NCBI GenBank assembly: GCA_030549205.1
Contig: JAUKTV010000003.1
Span: 3,100,001 to 3,164,000 of the forward strand
DNA length: 64,000 nucleotides
Direction: 5' to 3'
DNA from: Apiosordaria backusii
Lineage: Eukaryota > Ascomycota > Sordariomycetes > Sordariales > Lasiosphaeriaceae
Shown here: positions 32,248 to 43,212 of the stretch, in pieces
Layout: each line of letters opens with the position of its first letter
How positions within the stretch are numbered: position 1 is the stretch's first letter
The notes under the pieces: generated by a model
What the model was told of the DNA's origin: nothing
What the model saw: the letters and a program-made list of their open reading frames with translations, nothing else
The model's database searches: none
Translations under genes and position numbers: made by a program

Positions 32248-32288
32248 CACTCCCTCCCTCACCCTCCCGGGGCCACCCATTGCCCACC
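31932..32288. other. Short intergenic region with CCCTCA repeat
   Basis: Contains the hydrolase 3' flank and the leader of the next gene. Six CCCTCA hexamers lie at 32211-32246, 40-80 bp before the start codon. Confidence 0.6.
32208..32248. repeat. (CCCTCA)n hexanucleotide repeat
   Basis: Six perfect CCCTCA units in tandem. The unit differs by one base from the CCCTAA telomere unit, but nothing else here looks telomeric. Confidence 0.85.
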
Positions 32289-33824
32289 ATGGACAAACAC
32301 CTCAAAACCCTCCAATCCCTCTCCAAAACCCTCACCACCCTCTACCAAACCCGAACCCCCTACCGCATCAACCACGGCTCAACCAACTCAACCCGCCCTC
32401 GCCCATCCAACACCCAGCAAATCGACATCTCCTCCCTCAACAATGTCCTCTCCGTCAACCCCCACTCCAAAACCGCCCTCGTCGAGCCCAACGTCCCCAT
32501 GGACAAACTCGTAGAAGCCACCCTCCCCCACGGGCTCGTTCCCCCCGTAGTCATGGAATTCCCAGGCATCACCGCCGGCGGCGGCTTCGCCGGCACAGCA
32601 GGTGAATCCTCATCTTTCAAGCACGGCTTCTTCGACGAGACAGTCTCCAAAGTAGAGATGGTCCTAGGCAACGGCCAAATCGTCAACTTCACCCCAGAAG
32701 ACCCCGACAAAAAAGACCTATTCCTCGGTGCCGCCGGCGCAGTCGGCACCCTCGGGGTAACAACCTGCCTCGAAATCAAACTCATGCCCGCCAAAAAGTT
32801 CGTCAAGACCAAATACCACCGCACCAGCTCCATCTCCGAAGCAGTAAATCTCATCCGCCGCGAGGTCAAAAACCCCCAAAACGACTACGTCGACGGGATC
32901 CTCTTCAGCAAAAACCACGGCGTGGTCGTCACGGGAGAACTCACCGACGTCAAACCCCCCGCCTCCCAACCCCGTACTTTCTCCGGCGCCTGGGACGAGT
33001 GGTTCTACCTCCACGCCCAAAAACAAGGCAGCCCCACCCCCGGCCCCGGCAGCCAACAAGAAGTAACAGAAGAATACATCCCCCTCGCGGAATACCTCTT
33101 CCGCTACGACCGCGGCGGCTTCTGGGTCGGCGCCGCCGCCTTCCAATACTTCAAATTCGTCCCCTTCACCCGCTTCTTCCGCTGGTTCCTCGACGACTTC
33201 CTCCACACCCGCATGATGTACCGCGCTTTACACGGCTCGGGGGAATCCGCCCGGTTCATTGTTCAGGACATCGCCATGCCTTTTGAAACTACCGAACAGT
33301 TCGTCAACTACACCAGCTCATCACTCAACATCTGGCCGCTTTGGCTCTGCCCACTCAAACGTCGCCCACCACCCACCTTCCACCCTTTTACCACCCTCCC
33401 CGAAGGGGTCCCACAAAAAGAAGAAGGAATGATGCTCAACGTCGGCGTCTGGGGCTGGGGTCCAAAACAACCAAGGGAGTTTGTCGCCAAAAACCGGGAG
33501 CTCGAAAACAAAGTGAGGGAGCTGGGCGGGATGAAGTGGCTGTATGCGCACACGTATTACCCACAAGAGGAGTTTTGGGGGATGTACAACGGAAGGGAGT
33601 GGTATGATAAGCTGAGGGAGAAATATAATGCGAGCCATCTTCCGAGTGTGTGGGATAAAGTCCATGTTGACCCTGAGGCGGCAGGGAATAAAAAGAGGCA
33701 CTGGCTCAAGAGGCAGGTGCCGCTGGGGGGGTTTTATGGGATTTGGAAGAGCATACAGAGCAAGGATTATATGCTTCATCGGGATGCTACTTGGAAGTGG
33801 AACGGGGAAGAGGAGAGTAAATGA
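32289..33824 (+). CDS. Delta(24)-sterol reductase-like FAD oxidoreductase
   Basis: 511 residues, one exon, ATG at 32289 (CCACCATGG context). The FAD-binding (PCMH-type) domain has RPRPSNTQQIDISSLNNVL, the glycine-rich PGITAGGGFAGTAGESSSFKHG, and LFLGAAGAVGTLGVTTCLEIKL. The C-terminal half carries the motifs of the DHCR24 group: FSGAWDEWFYLHAQ, YDRGGFWVGAAAF, FIVQDIAMPFETTEQF, YPQEEFWGMYNGREWYDKLREKY. Animal and plant DHCR24 reduce the C24 double bond of sterols. This protein lacks the N-terminal membrane anchor helix of DHCR24 and starts close to the FAD domain, so it is probably soluble or peripheral. Fungal ergosterol synthesis uses ERG4 for side-chain reduction, so the role of this homologue is uncertain. 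Confidence 0.88.
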   Translation: MDKHLKTLQSLSKTLTTLYQTRTPYRINHGSTNSTRPRPSNTQQIDISSLNNVLSVNPHSKTALVEPNVPMDKLVEATLPHGLVPPVVMEFPGITAGGGFAGTAGESSSFKHGFFDETVSKVEMVLGNGQIVNFTPEDPDKKDLFLGAAGAVGTLGVTTCLEIKLMPAKKFVKTKYHRTSSISEAVNLIRREVKNPQNDYVDGILFSKNHGVVVTGELTDVKPPASQPRTFSGAWDEWFYLHAQKQGSPTPGPGSQQEVTEEYIPLAEYLFRYDRGGFWVGAAAFQYFKFVPFTRFFRWFLDDFLHTRMMYRALHGSGESARFIVQDIAMPFETTEQFVNYTSSSLNIWPLWLCPLKRRPPPTFHPFTTLPEGVPQKEEGMMLNVGVWGWGPKQPREFVAKNRELENKVRELGGMKWLYAHTYYPQEEFWGMYNGREWYDKLREKYNASHLPSVWDKVHVDPEAAGNKKRHWLKRQVPLGGFYGIWKSIQSKDYMLHRDATWKWNGEEESK

Positions 33825-34291
33825 TTGGATAGTTGTTGTTGGATAAAAAAATGTGTGTAAATATTGTACAAATAGATAGATATGTGGGAGTTACAAGAGT
33901 GGGTTGGCATAAAAGGAACATGATGGTTGGATTGGAATAAAATTCTTGGTGGCTTAATGATTGGAAAAGCACGGTATGCGTTGTTTCCGCTGGTACGCTT
34001 CTTGCCTTTTGAATCATCTAGATGTGTGTACACTACTACTCTCGTACAAGGCCCAACGTAATCAGGCAACCGCCCAACGACCAATCCAACTCGGCATCTG
34101 CTGGAGAAACAGAGCAGGACAGAGTCCCATCAATCAATATCAGATACCCAGCCTTCAAAACAAACTCCTAAACCACCAATACTGAACCAACCATAACCAA
34201 CACCCAAACACCATGCCTTGTCTTACCTTCCCATACCGCTCAACGACACCAACTTGTATGATACACCCCCCCCTTCCCCCAAAAACAACAT
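33825..34291. other. Convergent 3' intergenic region
   Basis: AT-rich stretch between the stop codons of the sterol-reductase-like gene (plus) and RTT107 (minus). No gene seen. Confidence 0.6.
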
Positions 34292-37049
34292 TCACGCCCC
34301 CTCCTCCTGCTCCTTCCACAAATACTTCCTACCAAACGTCAACTCCTGCCTCATAGCAACATCCAACAACCAATCCCCATTCACAACCCTCGGCTCGCAA
34401 TGCCCCTTAACCGCCATCTCCTCAAACCTCCCCCACAGCGCCTTCTCCCCCGGCGTCGTCCCACTCAGCAAATACACCGGATCCGGCGCCGCGCCCCCAT
34501 CCTCCTCCTCCGTCGTCGGCTTAATCGTCGTCCCGCTCCTCGCCCTGTAAATCTTGAATATCGCCCCGTTCGCCTCGGCAATCGCCTTGAAGTTGTCCAC
34601 CCCGTTCTTGATATCCGCCGTACAATAAATCGGCACATTCCACAGCAGCTTCCCCTTGTTGGCCCTTGCCCGTCCAACAGCCGTCCCGAGGTTGATGTTG
34701 AACTTCTTTTCGTTTTCCTCATCAACCAGCAAATGGTCTTCCACGCTTGGGCGCTTGTTGGTCTCAAGACAGGCGTCGAGGAAGGAGGTGTTGATGATCT
34801 CGGCGCCTTTGGCTAGGCACTTGAGGAACTTCATCGTGCGGACTACTTTTGGCGCGGCGAGGTAGTCGCATGGTTGAGTGTCCTGGACGAGGTGGACGCC
34901 TAGGTTGCGGAGTTTTTTCTGCTTTTGAGTCAGTAAATGTTTAAGAGGAAAGAAGGAAAAGACGTAGAAAAGCTTACCCGATCTGAATCCTCCAACGTCT
35001 TATTCCCCACCCATCTCTTATACCCTGTCGCGCAAACCCTCATCGTAACATCCGGCAGCGACAACCTCGCCCTCTTCGACGGCCTCTTCTTCTCACCAGC
35101 CTCCTCTTCATTGTCATCATCCTCACCCTCGTCATCAGCCGGACTAGAGCTTCTCACCCCTCTCTCCCTGTCAATCTGATCCATTGCCCTCTTACCACCC
35201 CACACACCATCCTTCAGCGGCCTTTTCCTCTCCTTCTCATACAGCGCCAGATCCGGAGCCAGATCCTGAAGCTTGGAAAGCGCGGCCGCTTTGGCACTCC
35301 GGCTACCGCTCGACATGACAGAAGGCGTATCATTCTCCTTCCCAGTGCGAACATGACGGCCCTTAGCCGGTGTCGCAAAGTTGCCCACTGTCGGGGTAGC
35401 AGCAGCCTTTGCTTTCCTCCCAGCCTTCTTTGCCGTTGCAGGCGCAGCAACAGCTGGGCTTGACTCTCCCATGAACGAGTCCTGCATTACACTAAAATCC
35501 TTGTCCAAGCCCACGGTGAGAGCATTCTTTTGCGCCGCTGCCGCCACTCTCTTCTTCTTTTTGGCTGCCGCGTCCATATGCTCTTCTCCTGGATAGTACA
35601 AGTTGCGGAGCACAGTCTCGTCGAGGAAGGTCTTGCCGATGATCTCGCCCAGGTTCGTTCGCCGAGGGAAAGTCTTGTATTTGTCGCCGTTAAGGGCCAG
35701 GGCCTGGCAGGCGGCATAGCTTTCTTCGATCCAGAGATGGTTCACAATTTCGATATTCCAGTCCTTGGCCGCTTCACACTTCTCGCTATGCATGCGTGCG
35801 GTGATAAGATGCGTGTTTTCGGCCTTCATGGTCCGAGTATATGTCGCGCCAGCTGCCGTGATGAGGTTTTCCAAATAGATGCGCGCCTCACCGCCGTAGT
35901 TGGAGAGGGTAATCTTGAGGTCCGTGAATCCAGGGAGGGGTTCTCTCGGTACTGGATAGTGAAGTAGCCGCTGAAGCGGCGAGGTCCATTTGTTGTACAC
36001 AATCAAGTAGTAGAGCCACGCCAGGTTGCCAACATCTTTACCCAATTGTGAAGCCTTGACGTACTGCTCGCCATCACGGTAATGACAGACGAAGGTATCG
36101 CAATCCTCGACATTCTCGACAACCTCGCCTCCTCCTCTGGCAATTTTTTCTCCGATGGTCTTGCGGGTCGAGGCATTGATAGGTAGGTCATCTCCCAACA
36201 TGACCTTCTTTTGTTCAAACACCACTAGCCTTTCCCCTGCTTCTGTTTCATATGGGCCGTCGGGTAACGTAGAGGTTGCGCCCTGGAGTTGCTGGCTACT
36301 TGGAATCTTGACGGGTTCCTCAGATTGTTTGCGCAAGATCTCCGGGTCGGGGAGGAGGTACGGGCCTTCGTCGATTCGTTTGCCCAAACGGAAGCAATCT
36401 TCAAACCTAGAGAGATGATCAGAGAAAAGAACTGATCAACAGTCGCAAAACGTACTCACCAGTGAGGAAGAACAATCTTGGCCTTCAATTTCTTCCCGAG
36501 AGCTTCCTGGCACTTTGGATGATCCAACGTAAGCGCGCAGATATGTGTCGTAAGTTTTGTCAGATCCTTGGACTCCATACCCCCAAGGGCCATGATGCCG
36601 CCGCAAATCGTCTCCTTGTCCAGCGTCGGGATATCGGCGCAAGTAAGTGTCACACTCGAGAAGATCATGCGCGGATCCGGGGAGTAAGGCCGTAGCTGGG
36701 CGAGCTTTCTGCGGTGGATGCTGATCCTGAGCCAGTCAGACTTGACCACGGGCACCATGGCGGCTAGCGATTCGGCGTATGCTTCAAAGTCGATCGTGTT
36801 CGAGATAATGTGGGTGGCTTTCTTGAACTGAATCTTGCCCTGGCGATCCGGCTCTAGGACTTCGGCGCCGTTTTCTCTGGCGACTTGGGATAGCTACGAG
36901 CTGTGTTAGCTACTTGGGATCGTAGTAATGGCTGCCATCAAGTTGGACAAACGGACCGTCGCGATCATCTGGCTCGACAGTTGCTTGCTTTGCACAAAGG
37001 CAATGTAGCAACTGTCGAGTAGTGGGGCCCTCTCATGCTGTTCTGCCAT
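34292..37049 (-). CDS. rtt107: BRCT-repeat DNA damage response scaffold (Rtt107/Brc1)
   Basis: Four exons: 37049-36957, 36893-36460, 36406-34978, 34918-34292; introns of 63, 53 and 59 nt; 860 residues. Rtt107/Brc1 scaffolds replication-fork repair by binding gamma-H2A and the SMC5/6 complex. BRCT-like units start with APLLDSCYIAFVQSKQL (exon 1), then IIFSSVTLTCADIP, then the third and fourth in ERLVVFEQKKVMLGDDLP and FTDLKITLSNYGGEARIYLENLI...HLWIEESY. A long disordered, Lys/Ala/Ser-rich linker of about 250 residues carries acidic and basic patches. The closing tandem BRCT pair has VRVCATGYKRW-like and KLLWNVPIYCTADIKNGVDNFKAIAEANGA segments, the gamma-H2A-binding pair in Brc1. The first intron has a weak donor, GTCCGT, but is required by frame. 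All other junctions have standard donors. Confidence 0.87.
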
Positions 37050-40000
37050 GTTGAAAGCGAAGTATTGCAACGCGCCTGTCGGTGATGGTATGCATCAAGT
37101 GGTGGATCGTGGAAGTCCGTTTGCAAGCTGGTGGTGCTGGTGGTGCTGGTGGTGCTGTGGCTTGTGTGTGGGGCCGAGACGCGTCTCAAGAAAAACCCAC
37201 AAGGACAGGGGAAGACGCGAGGCAACCGCGACTCACATGACACGCCAGTCGCCAGTCCCATTTAACCCCTGCGCAAAGAGTGGGGCATCATCACTCGTCA
37301 CGAAGAGCCTCTGGAGCAGCAAAAGCGGCTTCATGATGCCTTCAAAGCCAGCTCCGTCTTCTAGCTGCGAATAGTAATTTGTACTCAAGCCGAAACTGGT
37401 TATTCAAAGAATATCACAAGTAGCGCATCTGTTTGCTTCTGGAGGATGACTGCTTTATCCTGTGCCAGGTAGCGCTCTTTAAGGTAGAGAAGCCGCAGAC
37501 AGGTCTCAACTGTCGACATCCCTGTCACAGAATTTGGAACTCAAAGAAAGAAAGGATTACAGGATGAATGAAGAGGTTGTTTCTGTTTCAAGTCGACGTC
37601 CTTGAGCAACGTCCATCGGCAAGAAGGCTGATGATCAAGGCCAGCAACTTCTTGGGAGGTAGTGTGTCAGGGCAGAGCTGTCGTGGATATGAAGTCACTG
37701 GGGGACATGATTGGACATTCTCAGTGGTAGAATCCTTTTTTTCGAGCAAGGTAAGATGTCCAGCGGTTAACCTGGAAGTAGTGTACGGCCACCATGTGGA
37801 AGGACTTTCAGGCATCTGCCCATGGGGTCGTCTTGAGGTAGTACGAGTACAAATAATACTCCAGGCTGTTTGATAAATTATGGCAAACTACATGCCTATA
37901 AATCAACATATCTGGCATAAATGCCGGAGTTGGTAGGTTTTGACCAATATCCATTCCAACCATGGCTGATGGGAAAAAGTCAAATGCCACTTACCAGACT
38001 CGGATTTTTCTGGGTTATTAGTTTACCAATGTCAAAAGCCTCTCAAGCTTTCGGCTTGAACAAACATTGGCCCAAATGATTCCTTGTGGACAGACTTCGG
38101 CAGGCTTGACGCCGAGTGACAACAAATAAACCAGGCCATGGTACGACTCACCCAAACCCCGTGCCGTGACACCGGGTCCGGCACAAAGTTTAAATGACAT
38201 GTGAACACAAGCCATCATGACGATGAGCAAACAGGCTTCGTCCATATTTCTGTGTCTTCCGAACTTCGTGAGAAGAAATTATGGTGTTGCAATCGTGACG
38301 CGTTGACCGCAACGCGCCGCAAACGTGAAGACGCCAAAATTGCGAAATAACGATCCAGCCAATCAGCGTGCTATCACATCCCGTGCCTCGGATTCTTTCG
38401 CCCACGGCGGGGTAGCGGTATCAAGCAGCCCAACAAGAACGCTTATCGCAACGAATGGTTGATGATGGATGCCAGACAGGCGCATGATAGTGTAAAAAAG
38501 CAACAATCAAGAACCAATGAGTCGTGCCAACCATCTCAGCTTTTCCCAAGGACCTCATGCGGGGCAGCCTGTAGCCTGATGGATCCCGCCTTTTCGGATC
38601 GTTTGCATCCATGGCATCCTCCTGTCCAAGTCGAACACAACGCTGCCATGTCTGAGGGAATCAGGAGGAAGAAGCCAGAAAGGAGTTGGGTTGTGGTCGG
38701 CTCTCTTTGGTTGAACATAAGTGGGTGGCGCGGCTGACCCGCAGCTGAATTTTTAGGCCCCCTTGGCCACCTCGGTGCATGTGTCGATCCTAAAAATGAA
38801 ATGAAAAAGAGTGAGTGATGTCGCGGCACGAGAAGAAAAAAGCAAGTCGGAAAATACATATGCAAAGAACAACAAGAAGAACGACATGCAAGAATCCAGT
38901 CTCATCGACATGGTGCTTGTTTGCATCGGGGTGAAAGTTCCTCTGTTTGCGCAATTGCTGTGTGAGTCATCGCTTGAACAGGCTGGCCCACAAGTGGCTC
39001 GGGAGAGGGTGGGACATGTATCGGTACTTCAGGCAAGATGCCGGACAGCGAATGCGCCCAGGCCCTCTGCCAGGATTGGAGCTAGAGTCGTTTGTTTGGG
39101 CTGGGACTCGGTTTGGACAAAACTGTCAAGACGTGCAACATCAGATGTCGAACCTCAGAGTCCGTGCAATGTTGAGGTTTCGGTATGCCATGATGCCGAT
39201 GGCGTTGGTCGGGCCGTGGTGAGCAATGCTTGGTGTGAGTTGGGGGCGCTCTCGAGGTGGGAGCTGTCCGTCATCGACTCCCGCTTTCCACAGACTTTGG
39301 AGGTTTTCAGAATGCCGGTGGCAGCCACAGCAGCATCTGTCAACGTAAATAAATACGCGTCAACGCCACTGGCAGCATGCCGCATGAGCAGTCTCAACAA
39401 AAGGACTCTGTGGCTCTTTGGTTGGGCTCGTGTGGTGTTTGTGGCTCTTGCTGGGAGAAAGCTTGCGTGGTATCAATAAAGGTTATCCATGTACGAAGGG
39501 TTTGTAATCGTATATGCCGGTGTGGAAGAAGGCCCGTCGGTTTCTGATCGTTCGGCTCGTAATGAACAAAGCGAAAGAAGTGCTCTGATCAGATCGGTTT
39601 CATGGCTTAGTTTTGGCAGTGGCGATCATGTCCGTATCATTCGAAAGAATTTCGTAAAGACAACCGAGGCCATGGCTGAGCTAGGCTCGTGATGACTGAG
39701 AACTCGATCATGGTGGTATGTGATGAGAATGGTAGGTGGTGATAGCTGCGCCTGTTGTATTGTTTCATCGCTGTGTGGTAGAGGAAGAAGAAGAATGCTT
39801 CTACACTATCATGAAATATTTTGGGTGATAAAAGCGAAAGAAGAGAAGGCAAAGGGCCCTTGGTGACGGCGCAGTGACAAGGGGGGGCGTGTTTTAGATT
39901 TGTGGGGATGACCAAAGTACCGCTACTTAGGGGGCGTCAAGGAGGTCCGTGTGTCCCGCCCCCGCGTGCTGATTCGCTGGTTGAGTTTTCTTGTTGGCCT

Positions 40001-40916
40001 GAGGCAAGCAGACACGGCTGGGAGCCAAAAAATATTTAAGAAGGCACCATCGCCCACCTCGCTCGCCCTCTGGAGGAAGTTGCTCGGTTCTGCCGCCCCA
40101 CATATTCTCCTCCAGCCACACTTCCCGCACCATAGCGTAAGCAGCGTCGCCAACCCGACGAAACTTCGCTGTCGTGATAACTTCCACTTTTTCTTTTCAC
40201 TCCTGCTTGTGTAGGCACAACGCACAACCAATACTCTCATTTAGACCCGTCGATACAGGAACCCGATCGATTCCGTCGTCGTCGACCAACTTAATCAAGA
40301 AAAAAACATTTGCACAGGACACAGTGCACATTTGCTAGATCTTCCCGACGAAGACCCTCTCTCTCTGCCGTGTGCTTGAAAGTGTGGACTATCTGATCCA
40401 TCGCCGAGTCGTCACCAGAACTATCACGACTTCGTCATCCCAGCAAGTAAACATTTGGTCGACGATCGAGAGGTCTTGACGGGTACCGGTGCTTGTCGGC
40501 GAACAATAGTGGAGGGGGAGACATTAAGTTGTTTATCTCCCACATCTGGTAAGATAAGAATTCACTTCTTCGCTTCCATTCACTTTCTTGCTCCCGCACC
40601 TTGCTCCGTGCTGCCTCGACAACGACGACGACAACGACGCAAACACTGCTCTCACCACCAGGCACGGACCCACTTTCCCACGACCTCGCGACTATTTAAT
40701 CGCCCACTCCTTTGCGCCCCTCCCACTTTTCCACCAAACCACAATACGAACTCGTAAAGCCTCCATATACGCAGTCACCATCACAGCAATCTTTTTTTGC
40801 GCATAACCAATATTTGCACGGTTCAAGAAGCCATCTAACAGCTCTTCCCCCCATATTAGTTCGCGCGCAAAAAAAAGCCCTCCAAGAAGTCGCTCTGATA
40901 TCTCAGAACTGCAAAC
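37050..40916. other. 3.9 kb gene-poor region; RTT107 and TBP upstream regions
   Basis: No conserved protein is seen. The left end has a GGTGCT repeat (about 37126-37158). A CCAAT box in a CCAATCAG context is at 38359-38363. A 222-codon frame at 38811-39479 starts at a GTG and lacks protein character. The last 700 bp before TBP is CT/CA-rich with no splice-supported coding potential and looks like a long TBP leader. Confidence 0.5.
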
Positions 40917-41917
40917 ATGGAGAACGCGATTCAAACCCACCCAACGAGCGCGGCTCAGGCCAAGGCGTTCACTGCTCCCGGTTCTCTCTCCTTCCCCACC
41001 GGCCACACTGATCTCGGTCAGTCGGTCGTGGCGGGCAATGGCAACGCCGTCACCGGCGCACAGCAGTCGGGTGTCCAAACCACCAACGGTGCTGGGGTGA
41101 CTCCCGCGACCCCCGCTGCGACGCCGGGCGCCGCTTCAGCTGGACCCAGTGGTATCACACCCACTCTTCAGTAGGAAAACCTCTTTGCATCGCACTGCAA
41201 ATAAAACTGTGGGCTGACCTTCAAAGGAACATTGTTGCGACGGTCAATCTTGACTGCCGTTTGGACCTGAAGACGATTGCGCTGCACGCTCGCAATGCTG
41301 AGGTACGTGTTGCGATCTGGTCTCGGCGGCGAGCTCTTCTGAGCGCCTTGCGCGATGACCATGTCGTCAACAATTTTGCCAACCCAGGTCTAACATGCTG
41401 TAGTACAACCCCAAGCGTTTCGCCGCTGTTATCATGCGTATCCGCGAACCCAAGACCACGGCCCTAATCTTCGCCTCCGGCAAGATGGTCGTCACTGGTG
41501 CCAAATCTGAAGATGACTCTAAGCTCGCCTCCCGCAAGTATGCGCGCATCATTCAGAAGCTCGGTTTCAACGCCAAGTTCACCGACTTCAAGATCCAGAA
41601 CATCGTGGGTTCTTGCGACATCAAGTTTCCCATCCGTCTGGAGGGTCTGGCCTCGAAGCATCACAACTTCAGCTCGTACGAGCCCGAGTTGTTCCCTGGT
41701 CTCATCTACCGCATGATCAAGCCCAAGATCGTGCTCCTCATCTTCGTCAGCGGCAAGATTGTTCTCACAGGCGCGAAAGTTCGCGAGGAGATCTATCAGG
41801 CCTTCGAGATGATCTATCCCGTGCTGCAGGGTACGTTTTGCTTCGCCTATGTGATTGCAATTCTTTCGGTGACGTCATTGTACTAACATGCTCCTGCCAG
41901 ACTTCCGCAAGATGTGA
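40917..41917 (+). CDS. tbp: TATA-box-binding protein
   Basis: Exons 40917-41170, 41227-41302, 41404-41830 and a 17-nt terminal exon 41901-41917; introns of 56, 101 and 70 nt; 257 residues. TBP nucleates TFIID, SL1/TIF-IB-like and TFIIIB complexes for all three polymerases. An 85-residue Ala/Thr/Gly/Gln-rich N-terminus precedes the saddle-shaped core of two direct repeats: [38 protein letters not shown] and NIVGSCDIKFPIRLEGLA...YEPELFPGLIYRM. The last intron has a perfect TACTAAC branch site and is followed by only DFRKM and the stop. Core residues match the near-invariant fungal TBP. Residues across both repeat boundaries confirm all three splices. Confidence 0.97.
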
Positions 41918-43212
41918 TTTCGTCTCATCTTTGCAAATTGGCACGTGGGTTGAGGGCTTGCGACTTGTTTCTCGCGATGCTCACCGTCCCACCTTGCTCA
42001 CCCATGTGATTACGACTTGTACATTACCCCACTTCACCATCACCGAAAATCCCTGGCCGCGAATGAGTATCACGAACATCATACCCCCACAAAAAGCAGT
42101 TCATTTTCGACCGTTGGCGCTCAAACAGAACCGCCAATCGGTTTCGCCTTTTTCGGTCACTCAACCAAACTTGTATTTTTGCTGTTTTCTTTTTTTTTTT
42201 TCTTGTCAGCATTGCAACGGCGTTCTGGGGACTCAACATTCGGGAGAAGAGAGACAAACTAAAGGATCCACGCGCGGATTTGGCCTTTTTTACCCACACT
42301 CTGCGCGCAATGCGGGTTTATAGTACATAGATTTTTCTGGAGATGGCGCGCGCGCGATTCCATGGATGGGCGAAGATGGGTACGAGTCGAGTTTTTTGTT
42401 GCAGCGCACAAGGGATTTTGCTCTTCCTTCTTTTGCCGCCGTCGATTCTTTTTAATGGCTGCGATGATGACACACACTGGGATTTGAGCGGGAAAGCGTT
42501 GGGACGACATGAACGCGAAAACAAGCACACAAAAAAAAGGCAAGAAAAGACTCCCGCGCGATGAAGCTCAAACTCGGTCAATCATCAAAGATTCGGTGGG
42601 AATGAAAAAAAGATGGAGAGATCAGATGGGGGGGGGGGGGAAACACAAATGGGGTCGATCTGGGACATGATTTGACCCTTCATGGCACTCATCACAGACA
42701 AACGGTGCAGCTACACAAAGCGAAGCAGCATCTGCGATGACATGATACCCCCCAACAAGAAGTGCATTGGGAATAACAACACCCACATGCATGCACAATA
42801 ACAAGAAGACGATTGGGGCTTACGCTGCAGAAACTACAACTTCTCAGCCAAACAGTCTAAGCTTTCTTCTCAGCATAACGGAACAGCTTCAGCATCGTTT
42901 TCAGCCCGGCAGGGGAAAAACAGGATGGTGAGATCCTTGTGGTTCCCCGATTGGGTGAGAAACTTTGAGAACACTGGAGCATATCTTTTGGGAGGAAGCC
43001 CTGGCGTTTTTAGTCGTGGTTTTTTTGCACAAGGCTATCAATACCATCGTCTTATTTTACACACTGTGCCTGCCCACTGTTACCGTGTTCTGTGACATCT
43101 ACGTTTGATCGACTTGCCTCCCTCCGTATCCCCGTTCTCCAATCTCCCATGCGCACACCCTGTGGTGTCCATATTTTACCCCTCCACCATATGTTGTGCC
43201 CCTCCATCAGCT
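41918..43212. other. Convergent 3' intergenic region with poly-G tract
   Basis: 3' flanks of TBP (plus) and the FAD oxidase gene (minus). A 13-G homopolymer lies at 42628-42640. The remainder has no protein-like frame. Confidence 0.55.
42628..42640. repeat. Poly-G homopolymer (13)
   Basis: Uninterrupted run of 13 G flanked by GAT and AAACAC; prone to length error and able to form G-rich secondary structure. Confidence 0.9.

Noticed and set aside
32208..32248. CCCTCA array as an interstitial telomere
   Set aside because: The unit is not CCCTAA, the array is short and lies in a gene leader.
38811..39479. 222-codon plus-strand frame
   Set aside because: Its first codon is GTG, it has no recognisable motif and lies in a long non-coding gap.
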